Notes: a model not told the origin generated them from the letters alone. A DNA stretch of 64,000 nt from Allacma fusca (GCA_947179485.1 OX359247.1:37176801-37240800), one strand, 5' to 3'; shown: positions 34,266-46,722, counted from the stretch's first letter. Program-made: numbers and translations.

Positions 34266-36723
34266 GAATCTAATATTTTTAACATTTTCACTTCTGTGGG
34301 TTAGGGTCGGGGAAACGAAGATTTTACTGCAAGCCGTCAATATATTAGACAAAATCTTAAACACTGTTCATAGTCAATTATCTGTTTAGTGAATCCATTG
34401 AACTCAATTTTGTTAGCGTATTCTGTACTAGTCTACGTCTAAAAAAGGCATATTACTGGCATGTATACATATCAATATTATTATTTGCATAAAAGTCATT
34501 TGTGACAAAGCCACTGAACCATTTCCGTTGACTGCTCCGAAACAAGTGAATTTTGTCTCCGATTACAAAAATATAAATTTCCCAGTATGCCATTATTGTA
34601 GATAACATACATATCTATACAATATGCCAACTCACTGATTTATTGTCTGTATTAGTAATACTACGGGGAAATCGCGTTCTAATTTGATCATTGATAGTAA
34701 AGAATTACTTGGCACTAGCCCCAATAAATATTAGATTTCCAAGTTTATGAATGGATATACATAGAATCTGACTTGGGTTTCCCCAAATAAAAACAAAGTA
34801 TGTATAGTACTGCATGCGCATATAATTTTGCATAGTTATAACCATAATACTTAAGTGCACTCAAGCTCACTACGAAATTGAGAACAGATTCAAAAAAATG
34901 CATATTTAATAAATCTTCCCTAGAATAGTCTGATAATGCTGCGGGTGGATATCGTATCAACTAAATGTCCATATTATAGTAATTATCAGAGCTCAGTACT
35001 AAATTACCTTCCGATCTGAATCATCCTGTGAGAGTTCAGTTTACCTACCCTGAAAAATGTGAGTCAAATATTGAGCTCAAATGTGTTATTGACAAGTCAC
35101 AACAACCTCTGAATTATTTCTGAACTCGTGTAAGCACTTCTGCAAAGAACCATTGTCTATGATGTATCAACCTCATCAATCATAGCATGAATGTCTACCT
35201 AGGCACTGAATAAAGTAACATCCGTGAGTGTAACCAAAATAATGCAGTAATTTCAGAATGTGAATCAGTGTCTTGAATTAGTCACTCAACAAATACTCAA
35301 GCCTCCATTCGAGTCTATTCCAATCGAGTGGGAAATATCTAGAGGAAGCCCTAACACAGCTGATACAAATTATTGTTTATTTGTTCAGGGAGGAGCGCTT
35401 TATCGTCTTTGATAGTTAAACAAATAGAAAGGCAGTTAAGTGTGGTATTGGGAGAGCTTTCAGTTTTCCTCAACTCAGCCAATCACTAGATACAAATTAT
35501 CTTGGTCTCCTCAAAACCTTTTATTACAATGCAAATTTGAAGATCTGCCAGTGCTTCGGAGTTTCAATGAATTTTCAGTGTCTAATATAAACTAAAAAAT
35601 TGCCCTGCAATTTTATGCCACAATAGTTCCTCACAGTAAGGGGTCATATGGTCACACTATAATTCATTACACCTAGCATTACTACACTCTCTAGTCTCCG
35701 TATTTTACTTCCTCAATAATTTGGGGGGTCATAAGGTGACAGGGAGCATACTCTTGTTCAATTGCGCAATGTTTACAAATTATACTGATTGTAAAGAATG
35801 TTTTCTTTCTCAAGTCCAGAATTTCCTGAAAACAGTCGGACAGCTCTGTTAGAATCGAAGAATGTTTTCGCTTTTTATTTCCGCATCCGTCCCAACGTTT
35901 CACAGAGTAGAGTGCCCCATGCAAGCTCACAATCAGTCGGGATTCGCCACACTGACGATTTGAGAGCAAAAAAAGTGAAAATTGACGATCGTAGTGTAGC
36001 CCCACAAAGCTGTTACTAGCCCATAGTTCATTGCTGTGTCTCTATTCAATATTTTTTTGTGACTGGACTATTGTAATAAACTAGACATAATTTCCCCTTA
36101 AAGTTTGTTTTCATAAATAGTTGACTACAGCGATATTAGCAACACTTTAGGTATTGTGTGCTCGTAATGATCCAGGGAATTAGAACATCCGATACGGGTA
36201 AATGCATTTGTAGTAGTAATTCACAGCGTGTGTCTGTAACTACCTAGATGTTGTGTACTTAGGTCTGTGACCACAAGGATTGACGCTCCATTGTGTGATG
36301 GGACAGAAGAGGTACAATGCTGAAGATAACAGCAGTCAGTCGTCACCCAATTACAGTAACGACGGCACTCACAATAGTGACAATGCATATTGAGACTGCG
36401 AGCTACACTTGACATATTTGTATACATATACATGTAATTACATATGTACTCCCTAAGTTCTTACTGGTTAGAGATATGTTGGCTCAAGAATCTTCTGAAG
36501 GCGAAGTAATTAAGTCACTGTGTGATAAGATTATGACAATATATGACGCATGGGTTTTCTGTAAAAATGTCGGATAGGGTTTCAAGGGAAGGATTTCTGC
36601 TGTTATGAGGGAAGGTGCATTTTTTCTCACTTGTTGACAAAATGTTTTTGTATCAAAAGAAACTAGTTAAATACGGAAGCCTAATAAAGGACTAGTAGAG
36701 TGGTATTTGAATGAATTTTAATA
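34266..36723. other. Intergenic, no gene recognised
   Basis: About 2.5 kb. The frames at 34745-34960 and 35691-36019 lie on opposite strands or in different frames with no shared domain or exon signals, and are judged chance. The promoter of the ionotropic receptor should lie near the right end. Confidence 0.5.
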
Positions 36724-38721
36724 ATGTTCTATATCCTAATTGTCCTAGCATCCCTTCCTCCGGTATTTACTGTTCAGCAAAAAGTTTCAACTCTGTCTCT
36801 GTATTTTAATAGAAGTTGGAAGTCTCAAGGAGTGGAGGAGACTCCTTTTGTGGAGCTACCTGCCTCTCCTCTACTTGGCTCTTGTGCAACGGCAGTAGTT
36901 TTCGGGAGATTTGCTCTTCTGAACAACTTCCCTGTTCTACTATTTAATAAAATACCAAATCCAAAATCCATTGAAAATGTTCGTTTGGAAGTTCGAAGGA
37001 AATTAAATTGTTTTAACTTCATTGTTGAAAGGATGAGACTCAGATTGTATGAGTACAAAGTTCGTAGTAATGTTTTCCAACCTCGGATTGACAGAGAAAC
37101 TGTGATTAGTTTGGATGAGAGGGTTACAATGGTTAGGGCCGGTACTATGGACACTTTGATGCGCTCAAGCATATTATCCATTTTGGATGGGAAGCGCCTT
37201 GAAATATCCGGAAACCATTTCCCTCCGTACGTGTATTCCAAGTTAATAGATGGGGTTAGACAGTTCGGTGGTGCGAATTACCAGATAGTGAATAGTGCGT
37301 CGAGCAAACTTAACTTCACGTTCTATTTGGACGCCCCGATGGGGAAGCCAACGGGGTCCCTACTCCCAAACGGGACTTGGACAGGTTTGTTCGGAGATGT
37401 TTTCTATAAAAAATCGGATTTAGCCATTGTTTTGGCACACACAGTGGATAGAAACGGACTTATTGATTTTACGACGTCCTTCGGAGCTGCTAATTTAATA
37501 TTTTCGACGGCATTCCCTAAAGTTAGTCTTAAGCCCGAGGCTATTGTGTACTCCTATGACTACCTCGTTTGGTCTCTGATATTTGTAACAATTTCGGCTA
37601 TGATACCTGCGGTATATTTTAGCTTGCGGAGATTGCCTGGAAACTGCAAGAAAGACTGGAAAGGCTCCCTCATTAGATCTTGTACGATGATCTACAAAAT
37701 GACGTTGGAACAGTGCGCGGAGATACCGCCGGGATTGGAGATCCTGGCGGGGATGTATCTCATGTTTATAATTATTATAGGCACTGGCTATAAAAGTAAT
37801 TTACTGGCTTCGCTCTCTTTCCCTGAAGCGGGGAAGATTCCCAGAAGTTTTCCAGACTTGGCTACCAATACCAATTATGACGTTCACTTTGACATGAGTG
37901 GGATTGCGGGCTATAACTACTTCATGCAAGGGGATTCCCCGATGTTAGTCAATCTCCGAACAAGATTTGCCCCCAATTTAGTCCGGAATAACCCGGCTAA
38001 ATGTGCAGCCGCATCTTTCCTCGATCCCTCTACTGTTTGCATAGGCTGGGACACAGTTCTGAACCAAGCTATAGGGAAGAACTTGACGTTAATGAGGGGC
38101 CTCAAGCCGGTGTACTTAGCTCAGGAAGCCATAACCAGGACTTGGGTAACCATTGGGTTACAGAAGAACTCACAGTACACTGCAGCGTTTAATTATATTT
38201 CATCGTCGTACTTCGAAACTGGGCATATAACCAAGTGGCATAAGGATATTGTTGAGGATTTCATTGTGGGTGGGATCCCTTGGATGAAGTCTCAAAAAGA
38301 TTCACAAACATACAAAGCACTGATAAAACTTGCCGGAAGTAAAACTAAGACAGTACATGCTCTGAAACTCAACAATGTTTACATTATATTCCTTGCGCTT
38401 ACTTTCGGGGTTATTATTGCTACTTTGACCTTTGCCTTTGAAATGGGTAGCTCTCAGTCCAGTAAGAGTAAAAATTTCAAAGGGAAGTTACACCTTTGGA
38501 AAACTGTAGCAATTTTGGGACTGGGGCAGAAACAGCATAACCCTTTGGAGATGCAAGAAAAAGAAATATTTGAAAAGGACGCTGCTCGAATGGAAGAACT
38601 CAAGCAGCATTACATTTTCGACTTTTCAAATTACACTAACAACTATGAACCTGAGTTGTCAAAGGCTGTTGATTATAATAGAGGGGATGAGTTCAAGGTG
38701 TTGTATTTGAGTAAAGAATAA
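36724..38721 (+). CDS. Divergent ionotropic receptor (IR family), intronless
   Basis: A single uninterrupted frame of 665 residues. A short signal peptide leads to an N-terminal region, then the ligand-binding S1 lobe with FPPYVYS and NGTWTGLFGDV. Membrane helix 1 is near 278-301 (YDYLVWSLIFVTISAMIPAVYF) and a pore/second helix near 335-360 (GLEILAGMYLMFIIIIGTGYKSNLLASL). The S2 lobe follows, then helix 3 near 551-573 (VYIIFLALTFGVIIATLTFAFE) and a cytosolic tail of about 90 residues. This is the layout of ionotropic glutamate receptors adapted in arthropods for chemosensing as ligand-gated cation channels. The canonical glutamate-binding residues are not evident, as in divergent IRs. The SYTANLAASL-like motif reads GYKSNLLASL. 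It has no co-receptor signature (IR8a/25a). Lack of introns suggests a retroposed or lineage-expanded divergent clade. Confidence 0.88.
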   Translation: MFYILIVLASLPPVFTVQQKVSTLSLYFNRSWKSQGVEETPFVELPASPLLGSCATAVVFGRFALLNNFPVLLFNKIPNPKSIENVRLEVRRKLNCFNFIVERMRLRLYEYKVRSNVFQPRIDRETVISLDERVTMVRAGTMDTLMRSSILSILDGKRLEISGNHFPPYVYSKLIDGVRQFGGANYQIVNSASSKLNFTFYLDAPMGKPTGSLLPNGTWTGLFGDVFYKKSDLAIVLAHTVDRNGLIDFTTSFGAANLIFSTAFPKVSLKPEAIVYSYDYLVWSLIFVTISAMIPAVYFSLRRLPGNCKKDWKGSLIRSCTMIYKMTLEQCAEIPPGLEILAGMYLMFIIIIGTGYKSNLLASLSFPEAGKIPRSFPDLATNTNYDVHFDMSGIAGYNYFMQGDSPMLVNLRTRFAPNLVRNNPAKCAAASFLDPSTVCIGWDTVLNQAIGKNLTLMRGLKPVYLAQEAITRTWVTIGLQKNSQYTAAFNYISSSYFETGHITKWHKDIVEDFIVGGIPWMKSQKDSQTYKALIKLAGSKTKTVHALKLNNVYIIFLALTFGVIIATLTFAFEMGSSQSSKSKNFKGKLHLWKTVAILGLGQKQHNPLEMQEKEIFEKDAARMEELKQHYIFDFSNYTNNYEPELSKAVDYNRGDEFKVLYLSKE

Positions 38722-38726
38722 CGAAA

Positions 38727-38732
38727 AAATAA
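38727..38732 (+). terminator. Poly(A) signal of the ionotropic receptor
   Basis: An AATAAA within 15 bp after the stop codon (approximate position). A very short 3' UTR is implied unless a later signal is used. Confidence 0.35.
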
Positions 38733-39339
38733 ATTGGAAATCAAGAAACGCTTTTGAACTTTTTGATTTTGTATTTTTACATGTAGACTATTGTTACACC
38801 CTGTACAGCACGTCGGGGAAGAAGAAAAATATTCTAGATGCACTTTCGATTACAGAAAAACACTAATAATTGTAATCCCAAAATTGCAGGTAGTGAAATT
38901 ATCCATCGAAGGTTATGTTCATTAGTAATGAATCATTGCCACCAATCGCATTAACCAGCTAGGTAGTTTAAAATTTCAGCTTAATGACAATAAATGCTTA
39001 TCCATAATATTAAGCATTATTTTGCAGGTAAACAACTGTGAGTATAATCAAATCGTGACTGGGTAGGAGATGACGTTTCAGTGTTTACATGTTTCAAATT
39101 GTAACTGAGATGGATTCTAATTGCGAAATATTCTAAAAAAATTAAATTACTGCATTTCCATTAAAGAAAGTACACCTACAAAGTGCAAGTCTATATAAAG
39201 TATAACCCTATAAAGAGGAGCGTCAGGTTTCCCACAATAAATTCCGAAACCAAGGAGAGGGTCCGCACTATTTCCTAAAATCTATGTTTGAACCCAGATT
39301 AGACCTGTGAGCCGGTAAAATTTTTATCTGAAATCCAGC

Positions 39340-39560
39340 ACAATTAATTTCAGCCCGGCCCGTAGCGCCAGCGGGTAGTTTTATCAACCCGGCCTGGTCC
39401 GCCCGGGTCGGATTTCATTTACCGGCCCGTACCCGTCAGAAACGGGTTGTTGGTTATCCCGAGCCCGTTATAAACCCGGTAAAAAAAATTCCACCACCCG
39501 AATACGTTAAAAACCGGTTAATTTTTTTCTTAACAGCCCGAACCCGTTAATCCCGCTGCA
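39340..39560. repeat. CCCG/ACCCG-rich degenerate repeat
   Basis: Repeated words AGCCCGGCCCG, CAACCCGG, CCGCCCGGGTCGG, TACCGGCCCGTACCCG, GAGCCCGTTATAAACCCGG and GAACCCGTTAATCCCG stand out in an AT-rich setting. A short related CGCACCCGGGTATTTGGGTT run occurs near 18538. Such GC-rich simple repeats are typical inner parts of some DNA-transposon MITEs. No ends were defined. Confidence 0.6.
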
Positions 39561-39659
39561 ATTTTGCAGAATAGGATAACTAGGAAAATGTAAAATTACT
39601 TTGTGAGCTAATAGGAAACAATGCTACCTTTTCTGTAATTTTTAATAAAGAAAACCATT

Positions 39660-39960
39660 ATAACAATCCAGTCTTATACACTGGATTGACGACTCGATAT
39701 GGGAGTATGTTCCATGCTTTGAAGATAACGACTGGGAAACACTTTATAAAAAGGAAGGAGCGTAAAATAATTTTTTGGACTATTATTTAGGCTCCAAACA
39801 ACGAATTTACTAAATAGTATAGACTCTCTCCCCCTTCTTTTCGGGACTCCATTTTGGTAAACTTGCCAGTAGCCTGTGCGTGACGGTGATAGACACAATG
39901 GTCAATAACCTTTGCGTGTCTAGGTTCTCCGACATCTGTCCTGCTACACATTTGTGGAAA
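39660..39960 (-). pseudogene. Possible non-LTR reverse-transcriptase 3' fragment
   Basis: On the minus strand one frame reads FPVVIFKAWNILPYRVVNP and, in another frame upstream, LDTQRLLTIV. The WNxLPxxVV pattern resembles the end of reverse-transcriptase proteins of jockey/CR1-type non-LTR elements. The two pieces are in different frames with stops, so if real it is a decayed copy. Weak evidence, by motif only. Confidence 0.25.
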
Positions 39961-40377
39961 GAAGTTGTTACACCGACTTTTATTGAGGATCTATTGGTAT
40001 TTTTTCAAAGCAATTTGTTCATAAACACACAAGTCATGAGCTATTTCCCAAACTAAGTCAAAAATAGGAGGATTTAGCCTAGGAGCCTTCTCGCAAGGGG
40101 GTTAGTGAAACCGCATATCGTAAATCATTTATGTAGCTTTCAAACGAAAATGAATTTAGCTTATTTTCCATCTGCACTGACGTTGTCATATATTTGACCT
40201 GAGGACCTGACATGCCTAAATTCTATGTGTTAGTACATCTATATGTACAAGCTGTGAAAGCATTTTTTATACACAAAATATAGTTTCACAATAATGTAAC
40301 TTACAATTAGCTTACAATTATTACCCATTTACATGCTATATTCACACAAAATTGTAAAATGGATCCCAAAACCATAG

Positions 40378-43300
40378 CTACACCTGCCTTGGTCCCAGTT
40401 TCGTGGGTTTAGTTGGTTTAACCTTTTCTTTGACACCTTTTACCGCAGTACTTTTAACACTTTGTGATGTGACTGGTTTGGTTGGTTTTGTTCGTTGTTT
40501 TTCAGCACTCTATAAAGTATTATTTTGTCAAGGGAAAATTGTTTCAGCATAATGAAAGGCCATGTATGAATAAAAACTAATGTACCTGTTTCTTGGGCTG
40601 TTGGGGCCTAGGTATTAAACTTCTTCTATTCAGTGCTGAAATTACCAAATGCAAGAGAGATTTTAATTCCTATGTAGGTATTTAATATGCTACTATTTCG
40701 TATAAATGATGTCTGTAGGTACTTGAGTACATAAATGTACATATGCATGCTCATACATACATTTTCTTTTCCCTGGAAGGCTATTCAATCGAGGCTGATC
40801 TCTATCTGATCCATTTTTGGTTCCATAGGTGATTACTGCACTATTGTCTCGTTTAATTCGTTCGGCTTCCTGTACGATGAATTATTTATTTACGAAAGGT
40901 TGAAGATATTTAGATGGAATATATTCAAGAGATGTTTAGGTGAACAGCAAACAATTAATAATTTGTCTCAAAAATCTCACCGTGGGTCGTAGAATTTCTA
41001 CCACATGATCCGAATCAGCTGCTAAAAGATTATCGATACGCTCCAGTACATTCACTGGTGACATCATTGCTTCAAGTTTCACTTCATCTGTAGATTCTAG
41101 TTGTTCTCCCTTTTTTATTAGAATTGCCGACTGAGGACTCCGGTTAATTGCAACATCAACAGACCCTGCTCCTCCTTCTAGTAGCTTTACTGGATCTGAA
41201 AGTGTAAAGTTTCAAATAGCATGCTTCAAACTTTTTGTATGAAACGACGGGAGCCAAATTACAAATAGTTGCCATAAATTTAAATGTTTTAAAATGATAA
41301 AACTACCTGCATGTAAAGTGGAATGAGACTAACTTAAAGTAATTTTAAGAACTTATTTAAGCTGAAACCCACACAAAATTGGATGATTCTTGCGTTCAGC
41401 TTAATTCAAACCCATAGAGTTATTCACTAAAATGTCTTGATTTTTGGTCCTTAAAACTCGATATAAAAATTCCTTTTTAACATATCATATTTTAAAATAA
41501 TGAACAAATCTACATAATTTTGACAAGTGTGACAAGCATTCATTCAAAAGTTCATTTTCCCCAAATGCCCTAGTTATCATAAGCCATAAGCCTGGTGTGT
41601 GGGAATTGGAGGATTTTATGCCAACAATTTAATTTTACAAGATTGTGTATGGGAAGAAAGAAAGAATTGAACATTTCAACAATCTACTAATGCATACAAG
41701 AGTCAGCCCTTCGTTCAAATAATCTAGATTATCAATACAGAAAAACCCCACAAATCATCGACTCGCCTGCCTGTAATTCATTTGTGGACACCCGAGCGTC
41801 ATCCTTCAGACTCGTCATCTTGGAAGGAGGTACCATCGTACAACTTGACTGATTAGCAAGGCGAAAGACTCCAGTGCTCCCCCCACTCTTTGAGGGGCAC
41901 CAAGGTTCTTCACCTAGTCTCTTATATTCTTCACTTAGGCTTGGACTAAGGTTTGATGCCTCCAAAAACTACAGACGCAAAGGAAAATGTTAATAATGGA
42001 TGAGCAATAAACTTGAAGGTTTATTATAATTATTCATATTTAAAAGCAATTCACGCATTGTAATTTCAATAACATTATTTTAATAAATATTTTAATTCAA
42101 ATATCACTCGAACCAATTGCTTATTCAAGAATATGACTTCCCAAGGAAGATCGGGTTTGGGTGGGGGTGGGGGGACACATTCCGGCAACAATTGTTCCGT
42201 TTCTTCTTCCATTTCCGACTCCGCTGACACATTAGGCTCTTTACTTTCTTCAGGCTTGAACAATAACTTCTTGGATTTTGGCTTTGATTTACCTCTAGAT
42301 TTATTTTTCCCTCCGGGTTTTCGTTGACTGCGTTTTTTTGCTGCTATTACCTTTTTGGACTTTGGTTTCACCTTTGATTTATTACTTCCTGTGTCATTTT
42401 TCCCCTTGGATTTAGATTTAGTTTTTTTCTTTTTCTTTGTCGGAACTGACACTATGGAAGCCAGGGGTTCTCCACTGCCACCTATGCTCGATTCAACTTG
42501 TAGTCGATGAGGGAGTGGCCTTTGCAAAGCACAGTAAATGTTAAGACAAAATCAGGAGAGTTGTTTGTATGGTACTTGATATAATTCTGAGTAATTTAAT
42601 TTTATCCTATGTGGTATCCAAAGATAAAAAAAAATGACATTAAATGCGTTCCAAGACGCTCTACAATACCGGGAGTTTAGAAATAATTCCGTAGATGGAG
42701 ACTCTATCACTAATGGCGGGGGAGGTTCATCCGACTGGAAAACCTCGGGAGAGAATTTCATCTGAGGTTGATCCTGGTCGAGCCATTCCGCCTGTAATAA
42801 ATCCATATATGTATATAATGATATAATTACATATATGTACATGTATGGTATGAGTACGGTTAGTTATTGCATGCTTCAATTTTTCAGAAAATTTTATGAT
42901 GACATCTCTTCGTGTCGCCAATAGTGTCGGAAATATTTTACCTCAAGTATACGCAACCAAGTATTCCGAAGTTCTAATGATATTGAAAGAGGTGCAGTTC
43001 CAAAGTAGAATCTTTCCGCACAAACGCTCCATGCCGTTTCCCAAAAATGATCAACTATCGAGTGACCTGAAGAAAGCAACGATTGCCAATTTTAAGTATC
43101 TACCTTTTATGAATTGTTGTGAAAATGTGAAATAAAATAACAAACATTATTTGTAAACATTTGCTGAACATCTTGGCATTGAATAACTCTTGAGCTTTAT
43201 ATTTTCTTATCAGCAATATATGAGATTTTTGTGTAAAGGAATACTCAATGGGATTATACAAATATCTAATTTCTATTCCAATTCTAAACTTACACAATTT

Positions 43301-43489
43301 ATCAATGGAATGCCTTTCTTTTGACATTTCTGTCCCGGTTCTAACAAGATCAAATGAGATGTCATCTTCTTCATCTTCAATCACAAACTCTAGGGGGGCG
43401 ACTGCCTCAAAACTCAATACCAGGGATTCCTTTGCGGCTACAATTCTTCTCGAGCTTTTCTTCTTTCCAATAGTTACTTCGGTCGACAT
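40378..43489 (-). CDS. C2orf81-like protein, lysine-rich, unknown function
   Basis: Nine exons (43489-43294, 43066-42942, 42791-42670, 42519-42114, 41968-41767, 41195-40981, 40869-40761, 40635-40586, 40509-40378) join in frame to 518 residues. Exons 2-3 carry the recognisable part: IVDHFWETAWSVCAERF, then PLSISLELRNTWLRILEAEW. This resembles the conserved N-terminal helix region of the poorly studied vertebrate C2orf81 family (helix, then a TISQAR-like segment and ITEW-like ending). Exon 4 is a disordered Lys/Ser/Pro stretch (KKKKKTKSKSKGK) with PPPPP, suggesting a basic intracellular protein. The C-terminus is also basic and disordered. Exon 5 fits a GC-AG intron (GCAG|GCGAGT) better than any GT site. 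Functional role unknown; the family link is moderate. Confidence 0.68.
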
Positions 43490-46028
43490 TTTCCAACGGT
43501 CATTTAGAGGGCACTGATTGATTAAGTATTATTAACTTCTGGGATGTTTTTGGAACTTTGAGCTGTTCCGTTTGAAAAATAGTCTTGATTGTTGATAAGC
43601 AAGAATCTATGTGACGAAACCCAGGGGAAAATATATTTTTATTCAAATTGACCTTTGACCTTATTATATGTCCATGCTCTTAACTTTTTCAACATTTCAA
43701 ATTTCAACTGTCAAAGTTTGAACTGAATCAGCCTGAATCCTGAACTGTAGTGAGACAAACTTTAGTAATGGAAAAGCACTGAGATCTTGTGAAATTTAAA
43801 GTTGTTAATGCTGTAGGTGGAACGGAACCATTTTCAAAATCTTTTCCTTCATTAAACAATAATAAAATTACTGAAATCACATGAACTAATTTTTATGTTT
43901 TTCAAGATAGAAAGATAGAAACTTTCCAATAACAACTTTTGGTCGAATAATAACTTTATTAATGTAATTTCAAAAATTTATTTGAGCATCAAGAACCAGG
44001 ATTCCAGAAATTAATGTTGTTCAAGTTTCAGTTTATGTTGTTCAAGATAGAAACTGTTCAATAATAAATAAGTTTGGCCGAATAATAACTTTATTAATGT
44101 AATTTTAAAAATTTATTTGAGCATCAAGAACCAGGATTCCAGAAATTAATGTTGTTCAAGTTTCAGTTTATGTTGTTCAAGATAGAAACTGTTCAATAAC
44201 AACTTACTTACTTTTGGCCGAATAATAACTTTATTAATGTAATTTCAAAAATTTTTTGAGCATCAAGAACCAGGATTCCAGAAAATGTTATCAATAACGT
44301 GAACTTAGCGTCATCATCCTCCTGGAAACATTCCCAAGGAAAATTTTGAGAAAATACGCTAATGCTTTTAAAGTGATTTTAATGTAAAGGCGGAAGTAAA
44401 TAATTCGAGAAGGGAATGGTAATGAGCCGGAAAGCATTTTTATTTCTTCACGTATCCCAATATGCAAAGTCCAATATATGAAAATAAAAATGAAACCATG
44501 GTGAGTTAACAGTTAAAACAAGTATAGTTTATTAGAACCGAATAGTTAAAATTAAATGTAGAAGAGAGGTGGAACATATGCATATAAAATATTTTTAAGA
44601 TCCTATAAGCTTGACTAATTCTAAATCAGAGTATGCTGGATACATTTTTGTACGCTTTAAAATCACAGCGTCTACAATCAATTATGACTATGAACTTACA
44701 TATTACTACAACCTTCAAATTTTGTCTTAATGACCATAACATTTGTGTGACTAAAAATAGACTAAATATTTTACGCACTATATCAACTTTTACAATTTAA
44801 GTACATATGGTTTATGGTTCAAGTACAAATTGCCATGAATTTCTCAACCCCTGTACTTTCAAATCAAGCTTTTTTTTTTATGTCCTAACCGAAACCAATA
44901 TAATAATTCCCAATGAAAAGAATAAAACACCGAAAGTAAAATAGTAGTACCATAATTTCACACCGAAAATTGGTTCATGATATACATCCCATTTACACAA
45001 TTGTACGTTAAAACGAAACGGTTAAAGTGGAGTGAGAACCGCGACAGTTGGTAAAACATCACATTCGACAACGTCAGCATTACATTTTGTCCTTACTTGA
45101 GTACAGATACAAACACACGTGGATTTATAAGACATTTCTTACTATGTAATCATTAACTCAAAATAAATCAATTGAGTTCTCACACAATTAGCCTGAGCCT
45201 CAAAAATGACCAGCATCATGGGAGCAACGATTTATAATACGATCAAATGGTAATGAACTAGTGATCACAGGAGCGCCTTTGTTCTATCACCATTTTCCGC
45301 AAGAAAAAAAAAATTTGGATGCGTAATTCCAATATTTATAACTAAATTAATTAAAAAGTTTGTAACATACATGCAACTTAAGTCAAATTAATAGGATTCA
45401 AATTAAACAAAAGTCTGAGTTCAGTCCATATAAGTATCCATAATGGATACACATAATTAAATTAGTATATTTCCAAATTCCAAATTAACATTTCGTCTGC
45501 GTTTATCCCAGCGTCTTCTATACTCCCTTCATTTGCCGTACAATTTAAACATCAAATTCATTTGAGCATTCGATTAAAAATTTAGACTGCATGGCATGTA
45601 TCATAATGGTAACTCTTGCCTTAGCATCTTCAAAAAAAATATGATCAGTCTGTCGGAAAAAAAAATAACGTTCATAAAAAAAAAGAATCAAGATACTTGA
45701 AAGAAAAAAATGACAGTACTTTTTATAATATTACTTGGAAATCGACATATATATATGCTCACTGGACCAGCCGGTGCTCATGTCTACAAAGGTTGGGAAA
45801 ATTGCTTTCAAAATAATATCATGATCAAACCATTTCTTTTTGCATCAATGAACTCAAGGAAAATTGACGGGATAAATTTAAGGATTAGTACTTGCAGCGT
45901 CCATTGCTACCACCGGTAATTACCTCTGGGTGTCTAAATTAAACTAAAAGTGACTTAAGGGATGTCATGTGTAATGTGAATGCTCTGGAATGTGGGCTCC
46001 AGAATTCGGTGAAAACCCGACCGCTCTG
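43490..46028. other. Intergenic with tandem repeat
   Basis: About 2.5 kb, very AT-rich. Apart from the three-copy tandem repeat at 43901-44286, no gene, RNA or element ends were recognised. The right side probably includes the 3' UTR of the insulin-like peptide gene. Confidence 0.5.
43901..44286. repeat. Three-copy tandem repeat, about 135-140 bp unit
   Basis: Copies begin TTCAAGATAG at 43901, 44041 and 44176. Each holds GAATAATAACTTTATTAATG and GAGCATCAAGAACCAGGATT in the same order. The third copy is truncated just after ATTCCAGAAA. Copies differ by a few substitutions and small indels, so the duplication is recent but not brand new. Confidence 0.9.
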
Positions 46029-46722
46029 TTATGAAGATGAAGAGGAGTTTCTGCTACCACCACAATACCGAACTAAGTCCGAAATTGAGCACGCAGCCTT
46101 ACAGCACTTGTCACTAATCGACCTACGAATACGGCGCAAATGAAGCCCTGCAAATAAGAATAAAAATAGTGTCAATGATTTTTGTACGAAACATCCAAAT
46201 AAACATAGTTATTTGCACGTCTTGAATTTGGAATAATTATATTATGGGAGTCACAATTTATACGGTCATGAAATCATGAGTCCCTGTTCCCTCCAAATGA
46301 GTCAACAGTCGTAAAAAATACAGGATTTCAACAAATTCATAGGTGCCAGTCCATAGGTACAATTTAGACTCATTATGATGGGAAATTACGGGAAATTAAT
46401 AGGAGATGGGGAAAGTGCGTGTGGTGTGTAAATGAGTATATAAGGAGGAAAGTAATTAGTAATTACCTGTTGAGACGGAGCGTTTACGATTGTGTCCAGA
46501 AAATAGCTCGCCCTTGCATATGGATCTAACCGCCTCAACCAGTCGTGCTCCGCAAAGTTGGACAGCACTTCGCTTGGAAAGGCGGATAGATTGCTCCCAG
46601 GGATGTGAAGATCCTCCGTGACGTACGACGCCCTGATCTATCGATGCCGAAAAGATGGACGGAAGAACTGCAACCAGGAGGAAGAGGAGAGGCAAAACAA
46701 GCATAGAGCCCGCTGTTCTCAT
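46029..46722 (-). CDS. Insulin-like peptide precursor
   Basis: Exons 46722-46467 and 46147-46029, phase 1 (CAACAG|GTAATT and TTTGCAG), give 124 residues. A signal peptide (about 1-27) is followed by a propeptide stretch. The B chain has LCGARLVEAVRSICKG, with the insulin spacing C-x11-C. A dibasic site RKR leads to a short connecting peptide of about 10 residues, cleaved again near RRIRR. The A chain is CCKAACSISDLVRYC, matching CC-x3-C-x8-C. The phase-1 intron in the connecting peptide is the classical insulin-family position. It should be processed to a two-chain hormone acting on an insulin-type receptor tyrosine kinase. The Ser-rich tail after the last A-chain cysteine (GGSRNSSSSS) is unusual. 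Subtype (ILP number) cannot be assigned. Confidence 0.92.

Larger units (their letters stand above)
38733..40377. other. Intergenic with repeat remnants
   Basis: About 1.6 kb between an upstream plus-strand gene and the 3' end of a minus-strand gene. It contains a CCCG-rich degenerate repeat (39340-39560) and a weak retroelement trace near 39670-39950. No gene supported. Confidence 0.5.

Noticed and set aside
42133..42327. A plus-strand glycine-rich small frame opposite the lysine-rich exon
   Set aside because: Antisense of the Lys/Pro-rich exon 4 of the C2orf81-like gene.
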